DNA of 8,012 nt from Desulfobulbaceae bacterium UBA2213. Lineage in GTDB: Bacteria > Desulfobacterota > Desulfobulbia > Desulfobulbales > Desulfocapsaceae. The notes under the pieces were generated by a model. That model saw only the letters and a program-made list of their open reading frames with translations. It made no database searches and had not been told where the DNA came from. Shown piece after piece: positions 1-6,024 of the stretch. How positions within the stretch are numbered: the stretch's first letter is position 1; every line of letters starts with the position of its first letter. The translations under genes and the position numbers were made by a program. The stretch covers positions 1 through 8,012 of the forward strand of contig DCUN01000213.1 in assembly GCA_002327225.1 (NCBI GenBank), written 5' to 3'.

Positions 1-341
1 ACAAGACCTTGCAGGGACAGAGAAGAGAGAAGACCGCAGCCGGCAAGAACCACACCGGTTAAACCAGCAGTTACCTGAGGCAGGCGGTTGAAGGACATAC
101 CGGGGCCGAAGAAAAGAAAAGAGAAGAAGAGAAGAAGAGCAGTCAGGAGATAGGCACCCGCACCGGTAAATCCAAGCAGAAAACTGGCAATAATCCGGCC
201 CAACTCGCCGCCCCAGTTCGGACCGGTCGACCAGGCCATGGACAACAGGCTGATAAGAAGAAAAGAAGAAAGAAAAATTCCAAAAACAGCCACAGCCTCC
301 TGTCTCAGACCCGGCCTTGTCTTGATAGGTGTTTGATTCAT
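1..341 (-). CDS. ftsK: FtsK/SpoIIIE DNA translocase, N-terminal membrane part (3'-truncated by window)
   Basis: The 113 visible residues begin MNQTPIKTRPGLRQEAV and contain about three hydrophobic segments (roughly residues 17-37, 52-76 and 90-111) separated by short loops. The WSTGPNWGGELGRIIASFLL stretch, followed by a Gly/Ala-rich second helix, matches the N-terminal four-helix membrane domain of FtsK-type translocases, which anchor the DNA pump at the division septum. The motor and gamma domains would lie beyond the left edge, so the identification rests on this domain alone. The ATG lies 8 bases after the nusB stop with no good Shine-Dalgarno sequence, which suggests translation coupled to nusB. 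An in-frame TTG two codons upstream is the only alternative start close by. A generic multi-pass membrane protein is the alternative identity. Confidence 0.72.
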   Translation of the reverse strand, partial: MNQTPIKTRPGLRQEAVAVFGIFLSSFLLISLLSMAWSTGPNWGGELGRIIASFLLGFTGAGAYLLTALLLFFSFLFFGPGMSFNRLPQVTAGLTGVVLAGCGLLSSLSLQGL

Positions 342-349
342 GGGCAAGG

Positions 350-871
350 TCAGGTTTTTGTTAGCGTGTCAAGCTCAGGACTCTCCACTTCATCGCTCCC
401 GCCTTCCATGATTTCCGCGGTGATAGACCCTTTTCTCCCCTCGCCACCAGTACGGATCACACTTCGAACGGCGTCCAGAACACCATTGATAAAGGGCGCC
501 GAGTCTTCCGTCCCATACCGCTTAGCAATCTCCACCGCCTCGTTGATGACCACCTGATCAGGGGCGTCTTCACTGAACAGCATCTCGTAGACAGCGATAC
601 GCAAAAGATTTCTATCAATCAGGGCAATCCGTTCAATACGCCAGTTGCTCGCACTTTCCCTGATCAGGGCATCGATGCGCTCAAGGTGGCGAATGGTCCC
701 CTGTAAGAGCTCAATCGCATACGATCGCGCCAGCTTCTGAATAGGATAAACAAAACAGAAACGCTCAAAACGAGCCTCAAGATCATCTTGAAGGTGAACA
801 CCTTCAAGAGTGAATTCCTCCTGAAAAAGAAACTGCATGGCGGTCTCACGTGACTTTCGACGTATGCCCAT
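350..871 (-). CDS. nusB: Transcription antitermination factor NusB
   Basis: NusB pairs with NusE (ribosomal protein S10) on boxA RNA and supports antitermination, mainly of rRNA operons, in the cytoplasm. The 173-residue product opens with MGIRRKSRETAMQFLFQ, the classic NusB amino terminus. It carries the conserved core around residues 84-99 (LIDRNLLRIAVYEML) and the closing helices EAVEIAKRYG and FINGVLDAV (111-134). The reading frame is open further upstream to a GTG at 943, but that extension (about 24 hydrophobic residues) has no family counterpart, so the ATG at 871 is chosen even though its Shine-Dalgarno is poor. Residues 140-173 form an acidic tail beyond the usual fold (family members are about 140 residues). 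The gene follows ribH after a 171-base gap and runs almost directly into ftsK. Adjacency of ribH and nusB is common in Proteobacteria. Confidence 0.95.
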   Translation of the reverse strand: MGIRRKSRETAMQFLFQEEFTLEGVHLQDDLEARFERFCFVYPIQKLARSYAIELLQGTIRHLERIDALIRESASNWRIERIALIDRNLLRIAVYEMLFSEDAPDQVVINEAVEIAKRYGTEDSAPFINGVLDAVRSVIRTGGEGRKGSITAEIMEGGSDEVESPELDTLTKT

Positions 872-917
872 GGAATAAAGAGATAAAATAAAAAATTGAT
901 CAATATCAACAGCTAAC

Positions 918-947
918 GCTATAGAATTGAAGTATGCAACCACACAA
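918..947 (-). promoter_or_regulatory. Weak candidate promoter before nusB
   Basis: On the minus strand, TTGTGT (947-942) and TATAGC (923-918) are separated by 18 bases in the 171-base gap between ribH and nusB, the longest gap after the TPR module. Each box matches the sigma-70 consensus only in part. It could give nusB-ftsK some independent transcription. The rest of the gap (872-1042) shows no gene, no strong terminator and only a small 6-bp inverted repeat (990-995 with 1010-1015). Confidence 0.25.
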
Positions 948-1042
948 GATGTAAAAGAGAACCAAGATCACCAGGCGCTTCGGCCCTTCGTCTCCTTCAT
1001 CTCTTTTGTGGAGACTGCTAAAGAATACTCGCACTTTGTCAA

Positions 1043-1510
1043 TTACTGCAGATTAACAAGCAGGTTGGCCATTTCAATGGCGGCCACAGCAACTTCCGCG
1101 CCTTTATTTCCAGCCTTGGTGCCGGAACGTTCAATGGCCTGCTCAATGGTTTCTGTGGTCAAGACCCCAAAAATAACAGGCACGCCTGTTTCCAGACCCA
1201 CTTGAGCAGAACCCTTGGAGACCTCATTGACCACCACATCAAAATGGGGGGTGGCGCCGCGAATAACCACACCGAGACAGATCACCGCATCATATTTCTG
1301 AGAGGCGGCCATCTTCTTGGCAATGAGCGGGATTTCAAAGGCACCGGGAACACGCGCCACATCAATATCTTCATCCAAGGCCCCGGAACGGAGCAGGGTA
1401 TCCAAAGCCCCTTCCAGCAGTTTGTCCGAGATAAATGAATTAAACCGGGCCACAATAATTGCGAATTTTTTGCCATCCGCCTTCAGGTTTCCCTCAATCA
1501 TATTTGCCAT
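1043..1510 (-). CDS. ribH: 6,7-dimethyl-8-ribityllumazine synthase
   Basis: This enzyme condenses 5-amino-6-ribitylamino-uracil with 3,4-dihydroxy-2-butanone 4-phosphate to lumazine, the penultimate step of riboflavin synthesis. It usually assembles into pentamers or 60-subunit capsids. The 155 residues are the standard family length. Visible landmarks are the ring-stacking RFN (22-24), the PGAFEIP loop (55-61), the LGVVIRGATPHFD motif with catalytic His89, and Arg128 with GNKG (134-137) at the phosphate/subunit interface. The ATG at 1510 follows a GGTGGGA box at suitable distance; a second ATG three codons in is less likely. It sits 63 bases after ribBA and supplies RibE with substrate. In E. 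coli nomenclature this gene is called ribE. Confidence 0.97.
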   Translation of the reverse strand: MANMIEGNLKADGKKFAIIVARFNSFISDKLLEGALDTLLRSGALDEDIDVARVPGAFEIPLIAKKMAASQKYDAVICLGVVIRGATPHFDVVVNEVSKGSAQVGLETGVPVIFGVLTTETIEQAIERSGTKAGNKGAEVAVAAIEMANLLVNLQ

Positions 1511-1573
1511 AGCATTCCCACCTTGTTTTCTTTTAATATTGCCGTCTCTTCAAAAAGGGCCGATTCCCCCTCT

Positions 1574-2788
1574 TTACTCATCATCAACTTCGATCAAATG
1601 GCCCATCCGATCCCGCTTGCACTGCAGATAACTCTTGTTCTCCTCACTGACCGCCATCTCAATGGGGAAGCGATCCACCACCTCAATACCATAGCCCTCA
1701 AGGCCGATGATCTTCTTGGGATTATTGGTCAGCAGGCTCATTTTCCTGACCCCGAGATCCCGGAGGATCTGGGCCCCGATACCATAATCTCGGAGATCCG
1801 CCTTAAAGCCCAGATGGATATTGGCTTCAACCGTATCCATCCCCTCTTCATCCTGGAGATTATAGGCCTTCATTTTATTGATCAGACCTATACCCCGCCC
1901 CTCCTGCCGCATATAAAGCAGGACGCCGCAGCCCTCCTGGTCGATCATCCGCATGGCCGCATGCAGCTGCGAGCCGCAGTCACAACGGGCCGAGCCGAAT
2001 ACATCTCCGGTAAGACATTCGGAATGAACGCGGACCAGCACCTTCTTCTCAGGATCGATCTGCCCTTTCACCAGGGCCAGATGTTCCAGGTTGTCGACGT
2101 CATTGGTATAGACCACGGCCCTGAACTCGCCTGCATGTTCCGTGGGTACCCGCGTCTCAACCGCGCGATGGACCAGAATATCCTCACGCAGGCGATAGGC
2201 GACCAGATCGGCAATGGTGACAATCTTCAGATCATGCTCGGCGGCAAACTGCTCCAGGTCAGGCATCCTCGACATGGTTCCGTCGTCTTTCATGATCTCA
2301 CAGATCACCCCTGCCGTCCGGCACCCCGCCAGGCGGGCAAGATCCACAGACCCTTCCGTCTGACCGAGACGAACCAGTACCCCGCCCGCCCTGGCACGCA
2401 GCGGAAAAATATGACCGGGGCTGATAATGTCATAGGGTCTGGCATCAGGGGCCACCGCAGCCTGGATGGTACGGGCCCGGTCCGCCGCCGAAATACCGGT
2501 AGTCACCCCGGTGCGGGCCTCAATACTGATGGTAAAGCCGGTACCATAAGGAGACTTATTGTCACTTACCATCATCGGCAGCTGCAGCGAGTCTACAAGA
2601 TCCGGACTCAAGGTCAGACAGATCAGCCCCCGGCCATGTCTGGCCATGAAGTTGATGGCCTCAGGGGTCACCGCCTCAGCGGCCATGCAGAGGTCACCCT
2701 CGTTCTCCCGATCTTCATCATCAACCAGAATGACCATTTTCCCGGCCTTAATATCTTTTACTGCTTCCTCAATTGGACTGACTGCCAT
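1574..2788 (-). CDS. ribBA: Bifunctional 3,4-dihydroxy-2-butanone 4-phosphate synthase / GTP cyclohydrolase II
   Basis: The 404-residue protein supplies both branches of riboflavin synthesis. The RibB half (about 1-200) makes 3,4-dihydroxy-2-butanone 4-phosphate from ribulose 5-phosphate; it shows the acidic metal/substrate loop DDEDRENEGD (23-32), ARTGVTTGISAADRA (91-105) and SPGH (123-126). The RibA half (about 205-400) opens the GTP ring; it shows the zinc cysteines C258, C269 and C271 (HSECLTGDVFGSARCDCGS), YMRQEGRGIGL (292-302), RDYGIGAQIL (333-342) and LLTNNPKK. Both active sites look complete, unlike the many RibBA fusions in which one half has decayed. A GTG two codons upstream (2794) is open, but ATG 2788 is preferred: it gives the family start MAVSPIEEAV and an AAGGG box at better spacing. 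It lies between ribE and ribH with gaps of about 60 bases. Confidence 0.96.
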   Translation of the reverse strand: MAVSPIEEAVKDIKAGKMVILVDDEDRENEGDLCMAAEAVTPEAINFMARHGRGLICLTLSPDLVDSLQLPMMVSDNKSPYGTGFTISIEARTGVTTGISAADRARTIQAAVAPDARPYDIISPGHIFPLRARAGGVLVRLGQTEGSVDLARLAGCRTAGVICEIMKDDGTMSRMPDLEQFAAEHDLKIVTIADLVAYRLREDILVHRAVETRVPTEHAGEFRAVVYTNDVDNLEHLALVKGQIDPEKKVLVRVHSECLTGDVFGSARCDCGSQLHAAMRMIDQEGCGVLLYMRQEGRGIGLINKMKAYNLQDEEGMDTVEANIHLGFKADLRDYGIGAQILRDLGVRKMSLLTNNPKKIIGLEGYGIEVVDRFPIEMAVSEENKSYLQCKRDRMGHLIEVDDE

Positions 2789-2826
2789 GATCACAACCCT
2801 TGTGTTAGAATAAACTCTCGTTCACC

Positions 2827-2842
2827 CCTTCAGCCATGAAGG
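2827..2842 (-). other. Small intergenic hairpin between ribE and ribBA
   Basis: A perfect 6-bp stem (CCTTCA/TGAAGG) with a 4-base loop lies 11 bases after the ribE stop. No run of T follows it on the minus strand, so it is not a standard intrinsic terminator. It could protect a processed 3' end or be incidental. Confidence 0.3.
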
Positions 2843-2853
2843 AGCATCGAATA

Positions 2854-3513
2854 TCAAAAAAATCCATGCTCTGCCAGAAAGGCAGAATTAATTGTGCGCT
2901 GCTCCTGCCCCGGAGAAACAGGAGGTTGAAGCGCAAGAAGCTTCTCCACATATTTGCCGATAATATCCACCTCGATATTCACCCGGCTGCCGATCTTCAA
3001 TCGCCCGAGGGTGGTCACCTGCAGGGTGTGCGGAATAATTGAGACCTCAAATCGCCCGGCACTGCAACTGTTGACGGTCAGACTGACCCCATCAATTGTG
3101 ACCGATCCCTTTTCAATAAGATACCGATTCCATTCTTCAGGCAGGGAGAAGGAAAAGAGGGTAAAGGCCCCGGCTGGCCGTCTCTCGAGCACTGTGGCCA
3201 CGCAGTCAACATGCCCTGAAACGAGATGCCCTCCCAGCCTGTCAGACAAGCGCAAGGCCCGTTCCATGTTGACCGGGCTGCCGGCAGCGAGGTCTCCCAG
3301 GGTAGTACGGGTCAGCGACTCAGGGGAGACATCGACGGTAAAACGGCGCCCCTGAATGGAATAGGCCGTCAAACAGACACCATTGATGGCAATGGACTCC
3401 CCTTCTTGCGGATCCGCGAGTTCAAAACCAGCCTCAAGATCAAAGGCCAGACCCCCTCCGGCACCACGTTTGCCGCGCAATACGCCTGTGCCTGCAGCAA
3501 TGCCTGTAAACAT
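2854..3513 (-). CDS. ribE: Riboflavin synthase, alpha-type
   Basis: This enzyme dismutates two lumazine molecules into riboflavin and the pyrimidine that RibH reuses, in the cytoplasm and usually as a homotrimer. The 219 residues hold two tandem lumazine-binding barrels. The first has ESIAINGVCLT (39-49), SPESLTRTTLG and GGHLVSGHVD; the second has GSVTIDGVSLTVN, IIPHTLQVTTLG and NIEVDIIGKYVEKL. The tail is the usual family end. The ATG at 3513 gives the canonical MFTGI start and is preceded by AGGGGCGG. One oddity is that MFTGI is followed by AAG rather than the common I-E continuation, which may slightly alter the N-terminal strand. It starts 17 bases after the second TPR gene, implying co-transcription. 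The E. coli name is ribC. Confidence 0.96.
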   Translation of the reverse strand: MFTGIAAGTGVLRGKRGAGGGLAFDLEAGFELADPQEGESIAINGVCLTAYSIQGRRFTVDVSPESLTRTTLGDLAAGSPVNMERALRLSDRLGGHLVSGHVDCVATVLERRPAGAFTLFSFSLPEEWNRYLIEKGSVTIDGVSLTVNSCSAGRFEVSIIPHTLQVTTLGRLKIGSRVNIEVDIIGKYVEKLLALQPPVSPGQEQRTINSAFLAEHGFF

Positions 3514-3530
3514 GATCCGCCCCTAAGCTC

Positions 3531-4127
3531 TCAGACTGCCTCTTCGAGCGCCTGCGCCTTTTCCATAAAACGCTCGGCAATATTCTTGTGTTTATATCTG
3601 GCATGGATAGAGGCAATAGTCCGATAGCCATCTGCGGCCTTGGCCTTGTCACCCGTCTCCAGATAGATAGCGACCATCCGCTCCAGGGTGCTGACAACCC
3701 CTTCAGGATTATTATTGCCGCTATACGAGTCCAGCAGATCTAGACATATCTGAATGGCCTCCGGATACTGCATCAAGCCCTGACGCACAGTGACAAACTG
3801 ATTGGACAGGGCAATCAAACTCATGGGATCATTCTTTTTCTCACAGATATCCCAGGCCCGCTGATAATGCGTCAAGGCCTTCTCATATTCCAGACGTTGC
3901 AGACAGACATGGCCAAGCTGATTCGAGGCATTGGCAATCCCGTTCTGGTCATCTTTTTCTTCAAAGGCAAGAAGGGCATTATGGAAGGCCAGGGCGGCCT
4001 GGGCCAGCTCCCTCTTCTCTAAGAATTCCTTTCCATCCTCATATTCTGCCTGGGCAGGATCAGAGGATCTCTTCTTCTTATCCACCGGAGCAATATTCTG
4101 AACAGGTTGCAGCGTCGTATTGGTCAT
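3531..4127 (-). CDS. TPR-repeat protein (second of the module), unknown function
   Basis: The 198-residue soluble protein has no signal peptide or membrane helix. After a charged, probably disordered start (residues 1-25, with KKKR at 17-20), it shows about four helix-turn-helix units of TPR type, near 27-60, 62-97, 103-137 and 142-176. Typical spacing of Leu/Ala/Tyr is seen, for example LGHVCLQRLEYEKALTHYQRA and YLETGDKAKAADGYRTIA. Unit length is closer to 40 than 34 residues, as in Rapsyn/LGN-like TPRs. The start is set at ATG 4127: it follows GAAGGAG (4144-4138) and overlaps the upstream stop as TAATG, whereas extending to 4199 would bury it in the HEAT gene. TPR proteins are scaffolds, so no catalytic role is implied. 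It leads into ribE after 17 bases. The partner is unknown, with the HEAT protein the obvious guess. Confidence 0.85.
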   Translation of the reverse strand: MTNTTLQPVQNIAPVDKKKRSSDPAQAEYEDGKEFLEKRELAQAALAFHNALLAFEEKDDQNGIANASNQLGHVCLQRLEYEKALTHYQRAWDICEKKNDPMSLIALSNQFVTVRQGLMQYPEAIQICLDLLDSYSGNNNPEGVVSTLERMVAIYLETGDKAKAADGYRTIASIHARYKHKNIAERFMEKAQALEEAV

Positions 4128-5260
4128 TACTGAACTTCTCCTTCTTGTATCCTGGCCACAGCCTCCCGGGCCAGGTCTGAAACGGTATATTGAACACATT
4201 CTGCATCTTCCCAGATCGACAATTCAGCCATGTCATCGGTCAGGGCTGCAAGCTGACTCGCTACCTCTGTTGCCTTGATTCGGCCCAGGAGACGGGCAAC
4301 CTGTCCGCGCATGGCAGGATCGGGATGACTCATAAAATGAAACAGATTGTAAAAAGGGGTTTCACGGATCAGGTCAGGCCGCACCCTGGCAATCTTGCTG
4401 AGCGCCCAGATTACCTGGCTCTGCGTCGAGCTGTCCCCCATATAGTTTAAAAGATGACGGGTAAAGGCGCCAAAGATATCAGGTCGTCCGGCAATAACCT
4501 CTCCCAGGGTCTCCACCATTCCCCAGGGGGTAGCAGCGGAATCAGAACAGGCCTCAAAAAGACGGTGCACCAGTTCTGCCACCTGCCCCGGTTCCCTGCT
4601 CGCCACACGGGATGTGACCTGGCCGATAACCCGGGCGATCCGGTACCGCTGCTGCTCGTCCGGCTCGTACAACAATCGCTGCAACAGACGCAAGGTCTTC
4701 TTGTCATCGAGACTCAGGGCCACAAGACTATCGATATCACCAAGATACGCGTATCGCTTGACATCCTGCTTGCTGGCCTTGTTTCTTTTCCTCTTGGGAT
4801 CAAGAAGTGGCTCCATAGCAACAGGGTTCTGCTCTGAACCGATATTGAGCTGAGCGGCCTGCGCCGTTTTTTTCTCTCTGACCCGCTTGGAGATCTCGGT
4901 GATAGCCGTATGCAGACGTACAAAATAGAGGACTCCCCGTACCGGTCGCCCATCAATATTCCTGGTATTAACAACCTGGTGGGTCATTTCATCATAATCT
5001 TCGACCCGGCCGGTCAGATAATCATCTTCGGGCAACAGGTCCCAGGCAAAATCCCAGTTATTGTCACAGGCCAGGACTAAGGTCTCAACAATGGCCGAGC
5101 CGATATTATGGCCGGTCGGGTCACAGCTATACACCGCTCCACACTGGCAACGCCCCACCTTGAACTCATGCATCTTCCGCTCTATGGCATCCGTTGCCCG
5201 CCCGACCTTCTGACCGCAGAAGGGACACCACGGTGGTGTTGTTATTCGTGGTTTATTCAT
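4127..5260 (-). CDS. Zinc-ribbon plus HEAT-like repeat protein, uncharacterised (possibly the DVU0298 family)
   Basis: The 377-residue cytoplasmic protein begins with a likely zinc ribbon: CPFC (12-15), then CQCG (38-41) and a further Cys46 in GAVYSCDPTGHNIGSA. A middle alpha/beta stretch (about 55-130) contains the conserved-looking WDFAWDLLPEDDYLTGRVEDYD. A basic linker, PKRKRNKASKQDVKRYA (155-171), follows. From about 186 to 372 there are paired helices of HEAT type (near 186-216, 246-257, 282-293, 317-330 and 360-371). The architecture points to a protein- or nucleic-acid-binding adaptor, not an enzyme. From memory it resembles a family named after DVU0298 in sulfate reducers; I could not verify this. 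The ATG has no clear Shine-Dalgarno sequence, and a stop lies three codons upstream, so no longer start exists. It ends in a one-base overlap with the next gene. Confidence 0.8.
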   Translation of the reverse strand: MNKPRITTPPWCPFCGQKVGRATDAIERKMHEFKVGRCQCGAVYSCDPTGHNIGSAIVETLVLACDNNWDFAWDLLPEDDYLTGRVEDYDEMTHQVVNTRNIDGRPVRGVLYFVRLHTAITEISKRVREKKTAQAAQLNIGSEQNPVAMEPLLDPKRKRNKASKQDVKRYAYLGDIDSLVALSLDDKKTLRLLQRLLYEPDEQQRYRIARVIGQVTSRVASREPGQVAELVHRLFEACSDSAATPWGMVETLGEVIAGRPDIFGAFTRHLLNYMGDSSTQSQVIWALSKIARVRPDLIRETPFYNLFHFMSHPDPAMRGQVARLLGRIKATEVASQLAALTDDMAELSIWEDAECVQYTVSDLAREAVARIQEGEVQ

Positions 5261-5294
5261 AGGATATCAATTCATTACAGATCGAGTTCTTGCC

Positions 5295-5924
5295 TTATGC
5301 CAATTCTTGATTGAGACGATTTACAAAATTGGGATCCACGGAATAGCCAAGCTCTCTGGCCTTCTCCATATGTTCCTTGGCCGCCTTGAACTCTCCACTG
5401 AAGAAAAGGGCCACCGCCAGATTATTCTGGGCCAGAGGAGAATCAGGGTCAATCTCCACCCCTTTGAAAGCAGATTTCAGAGCCCTTTCATCCTCACCCT
5501 TCATGGTCAAGACCGAGGTCAGATTCACCCAGACGGTACCCAGCTTGGGATTATACTGGATGGCCTTATCATAGGCGGCTATCGCCTTATCAAGTTCGTT
5601 GCGCTGCTGCCAGATCAGCCCCAGATTGGCATGGGCCTGGGCGGTTTCCGGCATGACCCTGATCGCCTCTTCATTCAATTCCTGGGCCTTGGCTATATCC
5701 CCTTTACTGAAATAAATGGCCCCGAGATTGATCATGCTTTCGCCACTCATGGGATCAATGGCAATAGCCCGTTCAAGCATTTTTATGGCGTCATCCACAC
5801 GACCGGCCTTCAGATAAACCAGGCCCAGATGATGATGCGCCATCACGTTATTGGGACTCTGCTTACATTTCTTTTCAAATTCTTCAATGATTTTTGGTAA
5901 ATTTTCCTGCAACTGTTCTGTCAT
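5295..5924 (-). CDS. TPR-repeat protein (first of the module), unknown function
   Basis: The 209-residue soluble protein consists almost wholly of canonical 34-residue TPRs, near 27-60, 61-94, 95-128, 129-162 and 163-194. The W/L-G-Y-A-F-A-P pattern is clear, for example in AHHHLGLVYLKAGRVDDAI and AHANLGLIWQQRNELDKAI. A short helical start (1-25) and a 15-residue tail flank them. There is no signal peptide, so it is presumably a cytoplasmic scaffold. The ATG has an AGAGGGG box four bases away and shares ATGA with the stop of a 24-codon ORF upstream, which suggests coupled translation. The zinc-ribbon/HEAT gene follows after 34 bases. Many unrelated pathways use such repeats, so function cannot be read from sequence. 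Confidence 0.9.
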   Translation of the reverse strand: MTEQLQENLPKIIEEFEKKCKQSPNNVMAHHHLGLVYLKAGRVDDAIKMLERAIAIDPMSGESMINLGAIYFSKGDIAKAQELNEEAIRVMPETAQAHANLGLIWQQRNELDKAIAAYDKAIQYNPKLGTVWVNLTSVLTMKGEDERALKSAFKGVEIDPDSPLAQNNLAVALFFSGEFKAAKEHMEKARELGYSVDPNFVNRLNQELA

Positions 5925-5995
5925 AACACCCCTCTATATACTCTATCAGACAGGTCGTTCTCATCCACTGATATCCATTTATCAGACATCGACAT
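5921..5995 (-). CDS. 24-residue mini-ORF translationally coupled to the TPR gene
   Basis: This frame runs from ATG at 5995 to TGA at 5923-5921 and encodes MSMSDKWISVDENDLSDRVY plus RGVL. It has a strong ribosome-binding box, AGAGGGG, with 7 bases before the ATG, and its stop overlaps the TPR start as ATGA. These two features are what real small leader or coupled genes show. The peptide is acidic, has no membrane segment and no Cys, and I recognise no family. It could be a genuine small protein, a leader peptide controlling downstream translation, or the remnant of a longer gene. The frame is closed by a TAG at 6043-6041, just inside the palindromic element. Confidence 0.5.
   Translation of the reverse strand: MSMSDKWISVDENDLSDRVYRGVL
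5925..5935 (-). promoter_or_regulatory. Ribosome-binding box of the first TPR gene
   Basis: AGAGGGGTGTT directly precedes the ATG at 5924 and sets that start. It lies inside the last codons of the mini-ORF, and the same 11 bases occur before the mini-ORF. Confidence 0.65.
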
Positions 5996-5998
5996 GAC

Positions 5999-6009
5999 AA
6001 CACCCCTCT
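5999..6009 (-). promoter_or_regulatory. Ribosome-binding box of the mini-ORF
   Basis: AGAGGGGTGTT lies upstream of ATG 5995, with 7 bases between AGGGG and the start. It is identical to the box before the TPR gene 74 bases downstream and is the main support for translation of the mini-ORF. Confidence 0.5.
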
Positions 6010-6024
6010 CTTTTTTATCTTTTA

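Noticed and set aside
888..909. AT-rich hairpin TTGAT-ATTG-ATCAA followed by six T on the minus strand, terminator-like
   Set aside because: The stem is only 5 bp and almost all A-T, far too weak for a terminator, and it lies just before nusB where termination makes little sense.
872..943. Upstream extension of nusB to a GTG at 943
   Set aside because: The family begins at MGIRRKSRE; the extra 24 residues have no counterpart and the GTG has no clear ribosome-binding box.
1014..1042. Perfect TTGACA -35 box overlapping the end of ribH
   Set aside because: No acceptable -10 box lies 16-18 bases downstream on the minus strand (only AGCAGT/TAGCAG).
1523..2839. Long plus-strand open frame of 438 codons opposite ribBA
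   Set aside because: It is antisense to an unmistakable ribBA gene, and its His/Pro/Arg-rich product resembles no family.
2789..3530. FMN riboswitch in front of the rib genes
   Set aside because: The gaps before ribE (17 bases) and ribBA (about 60 bases) are too short, and no conserved aptamer strings are visible.
4128..4199. Longer start for the second TPR gene at 4199
   Set aside because: It would overlap the HEAT gene by 73 bases; ATG 4127 has GAAGGAG upstream and the TAATG junction.
5307..5900. Plus-strand open frame opposite the first TPR gene
   Set aside because: It is the complement of a clear five-repeat TPR gene; shadow frame.
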